Positions 33,285 through 43,881 of a DNA stretch of 64,000 nucleotides are shown in pieces. The stretch lies in contig JAJEKV010000087.1 of assembly GCA_021234155.1 (NCBI GenBank), forward strand, positions 1,781,409 through 1,845,408, given 5' to 3'. Source of the stretch: Isoetes taiwanensis. Lineage: Eukaryota; Streptophyta; Lycopodiopsida; Isoetales; Isoetaceae. The stretch's first letter is position 1. Each line of letters begins with the position of its first letter. Both the position numbers and the translations under genes were made by a program. The notes below the pieces were generated by a model. It made no database searches. It saw only the letters and a list, made by a program, of their open reading frames with translations, and was not told where the DNA came from.

Positions 33285-35900
33285 TCTCAACAACTGATAG
33301 AGCTTAAGAATGACTGTGTGATAGGATTCAACTTCTTGGTTGGGTCATCTGTTTTAGGGTACCAGTGAAACTATACAATTGGCCTGCTGGTGCTTGCACA
33401 TCCATGTTTAACCCTTGGTGGAACTGGTTGGCGTTTTGTGCTTCTGAGAATGCTCTAATGCTCATGTCCTTATTTTCTTGTTCAGGGTAAGTTGAGTGAC
33501 TTGGTAGCTCCCTAGTTACTCTCTGCCTACATTAAGTTCCAATTTGGAATTTGACACTGTAAAGAAAACAACTTCACTAGATTCCTCTCCTTTTCATATG
33601 GTATTTGTTACGCCACGATTATTTAAATATAAAAACTACCTTTTCCTAGCTGAGTTATTTTTTCAATTAATTCTGGCCGGAGTTCTATATGGGAAGCAGA
33701 AATCAGTAGTAGATAAGCTGCATGGGGAGGGGGGGAAAAAAGATCTAACCAAGCATGTCAAGTTCAAGAAATGTAAAAGTCACGTACATGAAATTCAGGC
33801 CACGGAGTCAACGACGCCCTTCCACGTGGCAAGTTTTCTTTTCATGAATGTGAACCTAAGGCCCTTTTTCCACTATTGTCTTAAAATTATAGGACTATGA
33901 TTGGGCCACATCATTAGATAAGACACCTTATCGTACTCTTAGTGTAAAGGGAGAGTCCTTGTTTCTTGGTCATCATTGGTGTAAGGTAGTTATCAGTATT
34001 ATTTCACCCATATAAGACCGATACGAATTTTTGATCTCGTTGGCATCCCTCAAAGCATCCAATTGTATATTTTTTGAGCCAGACCATCATATAGTGCATA
34101 GATGAATGGGGCAACTCAGAGGCAATAATAGCATCCACTCGCTAAATCCTAGGTGAGATACTGTTGAAAACTGGTCTGGACCCCTAATGATCTCCCTTTC
34201 CAAAATAATCTCATGCACCTTCATGTTTTTGATACATCATATAATGGTTTGTACCGCATTGTTTGGACATCGGATCCTATTCTTGTCATAGCGAAAGGTC
34301 TTTAGCTCATTGTTCCATGTAGGTGGAATAATTTCATATTCTTCCTCATTAAGTGTAGCCTGTAAGTTATTTACATCAAAAGTATTCAAAGCCATTGTTA
34401 ATAATATTTCTAGATATATCTTTCATGCAAAAAAAAGGGGTATTTATCATCCTAAATATAACCTTAGGACTGTATTCCAGCTCTGACCACATATGGGTAA
34501 GAGACATCATTGGATGTACAAGTGAGATGAAGTTCCTATTAAAAACCCGGTCTGAACTAGCATCACAAGACCAGACATCTGCCTTGGTCAATCCCTTGGC
34601 AGTATTGTCATCCTATAGCAAGATAGAGCATTCAAGCATAGTATTTCACCCCCCATACTTTTTACTTATTTTTAAATTTTGATTTTAGATTCTAGATTAT
34701 GGCCATAGCATTTCAATTTTTTGATTTCAAATTTTGGAATAAGGTCATCTGTACAACTATACAAGAAGCCCATTGTATTTAGGGATTAACCCATCAGTTG
34801 GTATATTTCTCACTATGCCCAATAGACTTTGATGATTTAATTTAACTTATGATCTTATTACTGCCAGTATCTAGGCCAAATTAAGCCAGAATATTGGGTC
34901 TGTTACATGACTCTACTTTCATGACATTATTTCAGCCTTGCCCTATAGCTCAATAATCTTTTCATGGTTCTATTTCCATGACATAATTTCAGTTTTGCTC
35001 TATTGCTCATTAATCCTTTCGATATTTATTTAATTCTTAGCCTGCTTAGAATCCAACTTTGAGGAATAACCAGATCTTAACCCTAGCTTAGCTCCTTGTT
35101 TTTTGCAAACATTAACATTTTCTTGCACTATTCCATGTTCTTTCAAGATGACCACTATATTCAGCTTCTTAACTTCCTTACTTTTATTGTCTGGGCTTCA
35201 ATCTGTATGCCTTGTACTCCAAAGCCATGGTTATTTCTATAGTATTCATTATTTGAAGTGCCACTGCCTATCTTGTTTCAGTAATAAATACATTCATTCC
35301 CTGATTTATACTAGAATCAGTTCGTTTAAGATTACCTATCTTAGTCCAGTAATGAATACATTCATTCCCTTATTTATACTAGAATTAGTTCATTTAAGCA
35401 TCGTGTAGACAAGTGCTTCCATAATAAGCTCATAAATATTCCTGTTTTATATTTCCTTATTGTTCCAAAAGAGACCTATATTCATCTCAGATACAACCAT
35501 GTCCTATTATGTCGAGAAACTATTACATAGAATAAACAACTGCTTATATATAACCTGACCATATTGGGCATAAAAGTTTTGCTACCACATATGTTTTTGA
35601 TAACTGCAATAAGCTCAAGCCTATTTAAAATTTAAGTACAGAAGTCACTTAAGTAAGGAAGACCCTATTTTTGCTTTAAAGCATCATCTGTAACATTTTT
35701 TAGTAAGCCCTTGTCGTATTTTTTCGATTGCTCCACCATCCATTCAAACCTTGTAAAACTATCTAAGCAGAAGACACAATAGGAGGAAAACACCATACCT
35801 GCACCCAATCAGTACCTTGTTAGCGTGATAATGGTAGCAAGGCAAGGGCCAAAAGGTACTATGGAGTTTTTTGTTTATGACTGATCGCCCATTGTGCCTT
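33285..35900. other. No gene recognised; two tandem duplications
   Basis: Contains the presumed 3' untranslated region of the nine-exon gene, then AT-rich sequence. About 34910-35005 holds a 72-bp tandem duplication ('catgacattatttcag'/'catgacataatttcag'). About 35280-35400 holds a 60-bp duplication ('tacattcattccct', 'tttatactagaatcagttc'). The string 'acccatataagaccgata' at about 34008 recurs at 36810. Confidence 0.5.
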
Positions 35901-35916
35901 TTGCCCGTTAATCGCA

Positions 35917-36457
35917 TCGATCCGAGACATCGGATCGCCATTCTAGAATGGGACGAGCATGCATGTCATGCATGCATGCGGGCGGCGCATGCCCGTTCTG
36001 GTTGGGAATTCGACTATTTCAGGCACGTTTCTGCATCCACGACTCATCGGCGCTTTCTCTTCGCTCGCCAGCAAGACCTTATTCTCTTGAATTGTTTCCG
36101 TGCGGGGAGGGGCTTCTTCCCGCCTGGTTTAGCCACTTTGGCGCATCTTTCTTGCTATCCTTTACCGGCCTTTGGCTCGCCCCGCGGACCTTCGGCCCTC
36201 GATCCTAGTTTGTAAGGAAGTTCTCCGTAGTCGGGCGGTTTGTTGGTTTTTTGCGAGTCCCATTCTAGAATCGCGATCGATCCGGTGACATCGGACGCCA
36301 TTCTAGAATGGGACGAAAGCATGCATGTCATGCATGCACGCGGCGCATGCCCATTCTCGGTTGGGAATTCGACTATTTCAGCGTGGCGCCAAGCTCGCAT
36401 CCACGACTCATCGGTGCTTCCTCTTCTCTCAGCAGTACCTTATTCTCTTGAACCCAC
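35917..36457. repeat. Pair of about 175-bp direct repeats
   Basis: 'atcgatccgagacatcgga' to 'accttattctcttgaa' (35917-36092) recurs at 36276-36453 with substitutions and small indels. Both contain the palindrome 'CCATTCTAGAATGG' and alternating 'gcatgcatgtcatgcatgca'. The intervening 180 bases are GC-rich and unique. Confidence 0.85.
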
Positions 36458-36799
36458 CCTCCCCCCTTCTTTGTTTATTATATTTTGTACAAGTTCTGTT
36501 TATCACGTTGCTAATCTTCAAAAAATCTTAGGATTAGTTATCTTTATCCTTATTTTGTGCAAACTCCTGCCCCTGGCACCTTTAATTCTATCTATAATTC
36601 AGAAGGTGTTTGCTTTTTACTTGTATCCAGAATAATCGCCTGACAAATGAGAAATGGTAGACCATATCAAAGTGGCAATTAGTAGCATTCAAAGAAACGT
36701 ATTCTTCTGGCTTAATTTACAGGTAAATACTTACATGAAATTAACCGTGCAAGGACCAGAACCAAAAACCAAGAACCTAAATTAAAAGATTACTTACTG

Positions 36800-36975
36800 G
36801 GGCAGGACCCATATAAGACCGATAAGGTGGTTATCGGTCTTCGCCTCGGCCGATAACAAAAAATGGGTTGTACTTCCTCGGCCAGATATTTGGCACATAA
36901 GGCCTCGGCTTGGCCTTTGGCCCTAGGGGGCCTCGGCCTTACGTGCCAAATATGGCCTCGAGCGTACAGCCTTGG
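36800..36975. other. GC-rich hairpins ('ggcctcggcc' region)
   Basis: A perfect short hairpin 'GACCGATAA'-ggtgg-'TTATCGGTC' (about 36817-36839) is followed by a longer one. 'ATATTTGGCACATAAGGCC' (about 36886-36904) pairs with the sequence ending 'CTTACGTGCCAAATAT' (about 36937-36952). The phrases 'ggcctcggcc' and 'agaccgataa' recur together at 42189-42210. Confidence 0.75.
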
Positions 36976-37227
36976 TCACATATTTTTGGGTTGCCCCTAA
37001 GGGGCAAACCCTCGTTTATGTGGGTTTATGGCATATCCAAGTATATGCCAAAGATATGCCTAGATATGCCGATGATCGCCTCCAAAATGGTCGTCGCCAA
37101 GAACCGGCGGTCATTTTTTGCCGCCCGAACCCCCCTTCAGGTTGCCTCTTGAAAATCGATTTACCTTATGATCTTGTTCAGGGTATCTCAAATGGTCACA
37201 GTTTTATTGCTATGGCTTGGTGTATGA

Positions 37228-37347
37228 CGGCATGTGCTGAAGCAGAGGTTGTTGAGCCGTTGAAGCAACAGGTTGAAGCAGAGGTTGCTGAGCCATTGAA
37301 GCAACAGGTTGAAGCAGAGGTTGCTGAGTCGTTGAAGCAGAGGTTGC
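37228..37347 (+). repeat. 36-bp coding-like minisatellite
   Basis: Nearly three copies of a 36-bp unit starting 'gaagcagaggttgctgagcc', which in the open frame gives the 12-residue repeat 'AEVAEPLKQQVE'. The frame (from about 37148 to 37397) could be part of a decayed exon. Confidence 0.85.
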
Positions 37348-37349
37348 TG

Positions 37350-38760
37350 ACCGGAATCCAACAGGAAGGGCATTTTCGAGGTTGCAAGGAGTGTTGAAAA
37401 TATCAAAGAAGAAGATGACTGAGGTATAAGCATTTCCTGTTTTGATCCCACAAAGCAAATCACTTGATTGCTTTAATTTTTATGATATTTTTGATCCCCG
37501 AAGGATTTTCCGCCGTGTGCTTCGGAAAGATTGCAAGTGCTCCTTACCATTTCAATAACGATTTGCTTTTTTATTTGCTATATTGTTGATTTGGGCATTT
37601 TGTGCAACAGACATGGCAGTCCTAGAAGCCAAGCTCTAGATTTGTTATTCTGAAGTGGACGGCATTTATCAAAAGTAAGTTATGTGCTTCTAGATAGGAA
37701 GTGTATCAATCCAAGTTTTGGCCGGTGACAGGTATGATATCTAAAAGTGCCTTGGAGAAAAACAAAATTGGTCCAACAACCAAAGAAATTGTTGTCTTAT
37801 ATTTTATATTTAATAACTATCGTATTTTACAAAATCAAACTGGAACCTAGTTCCAAAGCCTGCATTATCTATCTTTAAAGGCGAAAAGATAAAGCATACA
37901 CTAACTGAAACAGGCATGCAAAAATACGATCAAATTACACTAAATTAGGTGTTGACTTAGTTGTCCATCATACACTAGACGATTTGCCTTCTCTTTCACT
38001 TGTATGTGGATGGAACAACTCCATAGAATGTATCAGGTGTATATATGATCATGGGCTTACTTTGAATCATGCAGATTTGCCCCTGAATACTCTACCCACT
38101 TCACAATGGAACAATCTTCACAGACAATTCATGAGGCTTTAACACAGAAGTACTTGGTGTGCAAAATTTAGATATCATAAGCAGTGGCTTTAATCACAGC
38201 GATGTTATGCAACCGACATCGGCAACTTTATATCTGCCTGGAGAACCTATTGTCTTGGAAAATCCTTTGCATCCAGAATTGAGGCTTGCTTCGATCATGC
38301 AGATTTGCCCCTAAATTTTCCACCCACTTCACAATGGGACTATTCTTACAGAAAATTCATGCAAGCAATATCCAGTAGGCCAAAAACATGAATCATTTTA
38401 CAAGCTAGCTTTTATAGAAAAGGGTTCTTCAGTAGTCAACATTCTGGTCCAGTTGAATATGTTCAATTATTAGTGGTTCTATTCTTGGATCTGCAAGTAT
38501 TGACCAGCTTCAACCAATATGTATTGCTATTTTATTCTATTGTTGTATATAGGTAGATATGCATATTTTTTTTTACTAATGTGGCTTTTGTTTGCACTGT
38601 ATCCTTTGGTAAAGTCAATAAGTGACATTGAGATCAGTGACTTGGAAGCTGCAAAAGTTGGACTTGGCTTACTTTTCGAATCTCAAAGCGCGCCTTTCAT
38701 TTGGGTCTTTTCTTATCTCCAAAGCTTAAGTTCTGATTAAACAAATATGAGATGCTTTAT
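37350..38760 (+). other. Exon-like stretches, unidentified
   Basis: Weak evidence only. Possible exons end in donors at about 37421 ('gaggtataag') and 37674 ('aaaagtaagt'; translating near 'MAVLEAKL', stop, 'ICYSEVDGIYQK'). A frame at 38519-38740 contains 'SISDIEISDLEAAKVGLGLL'. The phrase 'catgcagatttgcccctgaa' near 38072 recurs near 38298. Could be a degenerate gene. Confidence 0.2.
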
Positions 38761-39181
38761 ATTTTCCCCGCGCTTATTCTCCAGGTCCAGTGGAAAAACA
38801 GTTTAACAAGATTATTCAGACGGTAGTTTAAGAAGACCAGTCTTCAACTTGATTGGGATTTTTTTGGAAATTTTTATTTGAAGCTTATTTTAAAGGTATG
38901 CAGCTACTACGTTTGATGGCCAGTTTATCTAATTCTACAAGGCCTTTCTGTAGTTAGTAGAAAATAGATTTACCGTTGGTGCTTTCAAAAAGTCTTCGTC
39001 AAAATTCCAACCTAAAGGAAATGCCCTGAACGCCTGTCAGCAGAGATTTCTCCCAAAGTCTTCATCTATGTTTATAGTGTATTGCATGTAGTATCGTATA
39101 ACATAGATGGCACATAGACAATGAATGTGGCATGAGAACTAGATTTTGTCTAGATTTTGAGAAGATGATGCCCTTTCTGAT

Positions 39182-39430
39182 ATGGATGTTGCTTTGCATT
39201 TTTTCACTGATGTCATGCATGTGAAGGCTGGTGGAGTTGTCTCTGCTACTAGGGTGGGAGCGGCAAGACCTGATCGTCCTCGCCATCTTTTGGTTCGGTT
39301 TCAAGACACTCTTAGCCGCTTACATGTTCTTCAGCATGGAAACCATCTCAGAGAGGGACTAGTTTCTCAGTACAGGAGGACCTCTCCCCTCTTCAATTGT
39401 GTAACCGTAAGGAGGAGCTCAAGAAGGTGA
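39182..39430 (+). CDS. Unidentified short ORF, possibly LINE ORF1-like
   Basis: 82 codons with an arginine-rich middle ('GVVSATRVGAARPDRPRHLL' then 'VRFQDTLSRLHVLQ'). The 'RP..LLVRF' pattern is reminiscent of the RNA-binding end of LINE ORF1 proteins, but the match is too short to be sure. Overlapping minus-strand frames are taken as shadows. Confidence 0.25.
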   Translation: MDVALHFFTDVMHVKAGGVVSATRVGAARPDRPRHLLVRFQDTLSRLHVLQHGNHLREGLVSQYRRTSPLFNCVTVRRSSRR

Positions 39431-39710
39431 GGGGGGCACCGCCAAAAAGAAATGGGCAAAGTGTGGGAGGGAGGCGCAAAGAATTATTCTAGATCAATGG
39501 CCTTCCAATCCTTGGACTGGCTATGTCTAGATAATTTTAGAAGCATAAATTTACCACTAGCATTAGCATTATCTTATCTTATTATTGGTAGCCTTTTAAT
39601 ATTTGGTTATTGTGTTTGGTGATGGGGCCTAGTCTTCAGGTTTTAGATGGGATGTTGCCCTTGCATGTGCCGTCCCATAACCCGTTGGGTTCCCGTGGAC
39701 GTAAAAATTC

Positions 39711-39814
39711 ATCTTATCTTATCTTATCTTATCTTATCTTATCTTATCTTATCTTATCTTATCTTATCTTATCTTATCTTATCTTATCTTATCTTATCTT
39801 ATCTTATCTTATCT
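39711..39814. repeat. (ATCTT)n pentanucleotide microsatellite
   Basis: About 21 uninterrupted copies of ATCTT. A short imperfect run 'atcttatcttatc' also occurs near 2954-2970. Confidence 0.98.
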
Positions 39815-40116
39815 CTTCTCTTGACCAATTTTGTGCTTATGTAGCTTGGTCCATAATTTTGAGTTCTATCACTTCAAAAGTGCTGCCAACTAAAATGTGT
39901 TTGTTGCAATACATACTTCTAAATATATATATTTTTGCTTTCTGATGCATGATATTAGTAACTTTGCAGGTATGTTTTAACGGCCACAATCCATTTCAAA
40001 AGCTACGTTTTCTATAGAATCATTATTCCGATACCATTTACAACTTAAATTCTACTGTCTGACCATGTCAAAGCAGCAATTTAAAAAAACTAGACAAGAG
40101 CTTTCAAACAGGGAAA
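39815..40116. other. No gene recognised
   Basis: AT-rich; nothing recognised. Confidence 0.4.
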
Positions 40117-40675
40117 ACATTAGGGTTTTTTTTAGATTAAAAAAGGGCCTTCAAAACATGCCAACTAAGCCAAATGAAGATAAATGAACTACCAATCAGA
40201 AATCAGAGCCTGAGGGTCCAGTCAGCAAAACTGTTATAACTAACTCACTGGATCACATTTTCTAGCATAACTATTGTCAAAAAAGTCCAAATGAGCTCTC
40301 GTTTAATGCAATAGATAGATCTCGTTGAGATCTTTCCAATCTTAGGTGCTTTGCACATATTGTAACCATTTATGATTGTCAAAACTCCAAAAAATATCAT
40401 TTTTACCATTTTTTACTATCCTACGGGGCTAAAAGATATGCAAACCACCCAAGATTGGAAAGATCTCAATGAGATCTATCTATTGCACCAAACAAGAGCT
40501 CATTTGGACTTTTCTATCAACACTTATGCTAGAAAATGTGATCCAGTGAGTTAGTTATAACTGTTTTGCTGACTGGATTACCAGTTCTATTTTCTGATTG
40601 GTAGTTCATACAGCTTAGTCAGCAATTCTTAGAAGGCCCTTTTATGATCTCAAAAAATCCCTAATGGAGCCTGCT
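40117..40675. mobile_element. Foldback/MITE-like element with arms of about 220 bp
   Basis: The left arm (about 40117-40345, 'cattaggg' then T-rich, 'aaaagggccttc', 'aactaactcactggatcaca', 'gatagatctcgttgagatct') is mirrored by the right arm (about 40455-40675, ending 'aaatccctaatg'). The central spacer of about 110 bases includes 'ggtgctttgcacatattg'. The outer ends are CATTAGGG/CCCTAATG. No coding capacity and no clear target duplication was found. Transcription across it would give a long hairpin. Confidence 0.8.
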
Positions 40676-40679
40676 GATC

Positions 40680-41740
40680 GAGGATCTAAGAGCTTCCAGC
40701 TTTTACTGCATGATTTACTGCCTTTTGTATCTTATCCCATATTTATGTTTTGAATCCAAAATCATTATAAGTTTTTTCCATGTGGCGAATTTTTGTGTTC
40801 TCAACCACGCGACCCAGCTTCAGGATCTGTGATAAGTGGTGTGATGCTAGTGCTATTTTCTTATTACAATGTCCCTCTACTATAGTACATGTGCATATTG
40901 AAAGCAACATGGAATGAACTGTATTATCATGTTTAAGGAATTAGTTCACGTCTATCTATTCTAAATTGAACAATTGGAGCTTTCAAGGGTGGCCTACACA
41001 ACTGTTTGATATAGATGTGAAATGCATGTTTGTGTTATTTTTTAATTCGAACAAAACAGTTGTACACTTAACCGAACGCCAAAATTGTAAATAATAGTTT
41101 ATAATGTCTAGTGGTGGTGTCTCTCAAGATTCATATGGATTTGCGGTAAAAGGCCAAAGTCTAGGACGTAGTAATAGCATTGAACTTGTTGAAATTTGAC
41201 TAAAATTTTCATAGTCAAAATTGTAACAGAACATTCTGATGATACTCCTCTCACACTACTTTGAATTGTACAAGAGTCTTACACATGACAAGGGGCATCT
41301 GGTGCATTAAGAACTTGGTATATGCTTTTTTTGCCTGGCCTTTGTTAGAAAGGTTTCCCAATGTGCTTTATTTTTACTAGAGGTCTGACTTGGTGAAAGT
41401 TTGCGCTTTTTGTCGTCGACACCTAGCTTGTTATGGAAACCACCATTTAGTTCTCGGGTCCAGTTTGTTAAGGCGACCCTAGAACTTGGGTGTTATCTCT
41501 CTCTTAAAATCATATCGTCAATGGCAACATGATTCTATTTCGTGGCAATAGAAGAGATCATAAATGTGGAAGAAACTGAGGCAGTCTTATAGAAGTGTCA
41601 AAAATGTAGAGCCTACCACTTATTCTTGGAAGTCATTCTGGAAGCTAAAGGTTAGGACAAATAGATATATATTATATTAATATCCACAGAGATCCTGTGA
41701 GGTTTCTTGGGGGATATGACTGTGATTAGGCTATTTACTG
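40680..41740. other. No gene recognised
   Basis: AT-rich; no coding frame, no repeat recognised. The last part could be a decayed LTR preceding the primer-binding-like site at 41752. Confidence 0.4.
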
Positions 41741-41751
41741 AGAACTAACAG

Positions 41752-41764
41752 TGGTATCAAAGCT
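41752..41764 (+). promoter_or_regulatory. LTR-retroelement primer-binding-site relic
   Basis: 'TGGTATCAAAGCT' resembles the plant site complementary to initiator-Met tRNA (TGGTATCAGAGC). It is preceded one base earlier by 'ctaaca', a possible LTR end. No ORF of an LTR element was found downstream to 42580. Confidence 0.4.
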
Positions 41765-41769
41765 AATAG

Positions 41770-42585
41770 ATATGCTCAGTAAGGTGTTGACGGAATTTAA
41801 ACTAGTATCAAGCACAAGTAGGTACAGGCTGAGGAGGAGTTGTAAGGATAAGGATGCAGCCTGTACATAAGATTATTAGATGATAATGTGGCATTGGGGC
41901 TGCCAAAGGCTGCAGGCATTTGAGTTATTGATCAAAGAAACAAGGAGGAGTTCAATCTGCAAGAGGTAAATTGCGTAGGCTTGAATTGGCCCTTTCCAGA
42001 CCTAGAATAATATTTTACGGATCAAGGGTGGAATTCTTGTTGAAAACAAGAATCAAGTATCAAGTATAGTATTGTTTTGAAATAGCATTTTTGATTGATT
42101 GTGAAACATGACTTTGAAGTATGATTTAAGCCACTTCACCCTCGAGTCCGGAGGGCAACCCTCCGTGCGCAGCACCTTGTTTATTATTGGCCTCGGCCAG
42201 ACCGATAACTTTACCATGGCTTTTTCAGGGTATCTTTTTGGACCCGTATAGTGTCGCATTTTCTTCCAAAGAAAAAATCTCGCCACAAAATGCAACAGCA
42301 AACATGCCAATCTTAGGATGGCCCAAAAATAAGTCACTGGAACTGTGCCGCTCGCACATGATGACAAAGATCAAGATCCAGATCCGCAGATCTGCAGTCC
42401 TCCGCAAATCCACATTCTGTTAGTTCGATATGCTCAAAGTTTTTGGTTTTTGTAACACAATTGATGCTTTTGTTGCCTGAAGCAGATCTTAGGGATCTAT
42501 GATCGATGTTTCAGCCAGAGCCCTGCTCTGCTCTATGTTCCATGTCTCATGTTAGCCATCATAGAGGTGCATTCAAGAGGCAACA
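41770..42585. other. No gene recognised
   Basis: Contains a second 'ggcctcggcc' with 'agaccgataa' at about 42189-42207. No convincing coding. Confidence 0.4.
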
Positions 42586-43021
42586 ATGAAGAACAATAGA
42601 AGACATACTTCGTCCGAGATATTGGGAACGTTATCAACAAAAAGCTTCAAAGGAAAGAATGCAAAGTAGGATCGTCCAAAGAAGAGGAATGGCAAGCTTC
42701 CTATGCAAATTCTTGTCTATTCTGTTTGTGGTATGCATTCTTAAAGAAATGCTAGCAAAGAATGACTATGTATTGCCGGATGGAGATACAAATCCAGCAA
42801 GAGAGCTTGTAAGTAGACGTCGAACCTGTGCTTCTATTCAGCTTCACAAAAATAAAAGCATTTGGATCGGAAGCTCTTGCAAAGAAATTGCAGGTCGAAG
42901 CTTTGCAGGTCGGATTTTTAGGCCGAAGGCAAAGGAATTGCAGGTCGCCGAAGTTTTGCAGATCAAATTTTCAGCTTTCCCTGTTCGAATTGCTTGCTTC
43001 ATTCGACATGTGGAAAACTAA
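42586..43021 (+). CDS. Candidate small secreted-type protein (unidentified)
   Basis: An open frame from about 42659 with an internal ATG (42689) starting 'MASFLCKFLSILFVVCILKE', a signal-peptide-like hydrophobic run, then 'NDYVLPDGDTNPARELVSRR' and a cysteine-containing basic tail. A short upstream frame starts at 42586 ('MKNNRRHTSSEILG'). Within the last third 'ttgcaggtcg' is repeated, suggesting decay or slippage. No homology recognised; could be random. Confidence 0.2.
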
Positions 43022-43384
43022 CATTATAAGGCACATCTTATTTTAATAGTATAGGAAAACTGATTTCTATAAGACGTGTCTTATGTATGACATGGAGCTG
43101 ACATGGAGCCCAATAGGGTGTCTTAAAAAAATGTAACCGCCATATAATAGAGTGATGTAGAAAAAGTGTGATGTGGAAAAAGTGCCTAAACTATTGAACT
43201 CCATTGCTATTTTCTGTCGCTTCTTGATTTTTACTTGGCGATCTGGTTGTTCTATATCGCATTTCGCCAGTTTCACCCTAGATCCTGTGCAATCTTATCC
43301 CGCCAGAATTTCATTTGCAAGCACAATTTCATTAAAATGGGAAAATATCTTGATTTCTGGAATTTTTTTTTTTTTGAGGCAAGC

Positions 43385-43489
43385 AAGTGTTTTTACACTG
43401 TGTGTTGTATACATGTGTCAAGTGTTTTTACACTGTGTGTAGTAGACTTATGTCAAGTGTTTTTACACTGTGTGTAGTAGACATGTATA
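43385..43489. repeat. 35-bp tandem triple repeat
   Basis: Three units of 'aagtgtttttacactgtgtg' plus 'tagtagacttatgtc' or similar. Confidence 0.92.
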
Positions 43490-43880
43490 CAGCCCTTCCA
43501 TGTCTTAGGCACACCCTTCATGTATACAACCCTTCATATCTCATGCACAGGTACCCTTCCTACATACCTATGCATATATCATACCTATGTTGTGCAATTA
43601 AAGAACATATACTAACACAATCACACCCCCAATAACATCTTCACAGTAATTACATTGATATCGAAGTGAATGGCATATCATACATACACATGATAAACAT
43701 CATTAGTAATTACATCATGATTGAGACTGAGAGCCCTTAGCTGCTGCTATGTCCTCCCACATATCAACAATATACTTTGGAATTTTAAGGTCTTGGTCTT
43801 TTGCCATAAGCGTCCCAAGCATAATGTATAGCATTTAGATTCTCAAACCTTGATGGATCTGATGGATTGGGTCGCCAACG
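43490..43880. other. No gene recognised
   Basis: AT-rich; 'acccttcat' phrases repeat at 43493-43550. It may hold the 3' end of the DUF7869 gene that follows on the minus strand. Confidence 0.4.
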
Positions 43881-43881
43881 C

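Noticed and set aside
33830-34010. Tourist-like MITE resembling 43040-43190 ('gacacctta'/'ggtgtctta')
   Set aside because: The shared words are short and no inverted ends or target duplications could be found.
36155-36400. Minus-strand ORF through the direct repeats
   Set aside because: Open frame explained by GC-rich repeated DNA; no recognisable protein and a different reading in the second repeat copy.
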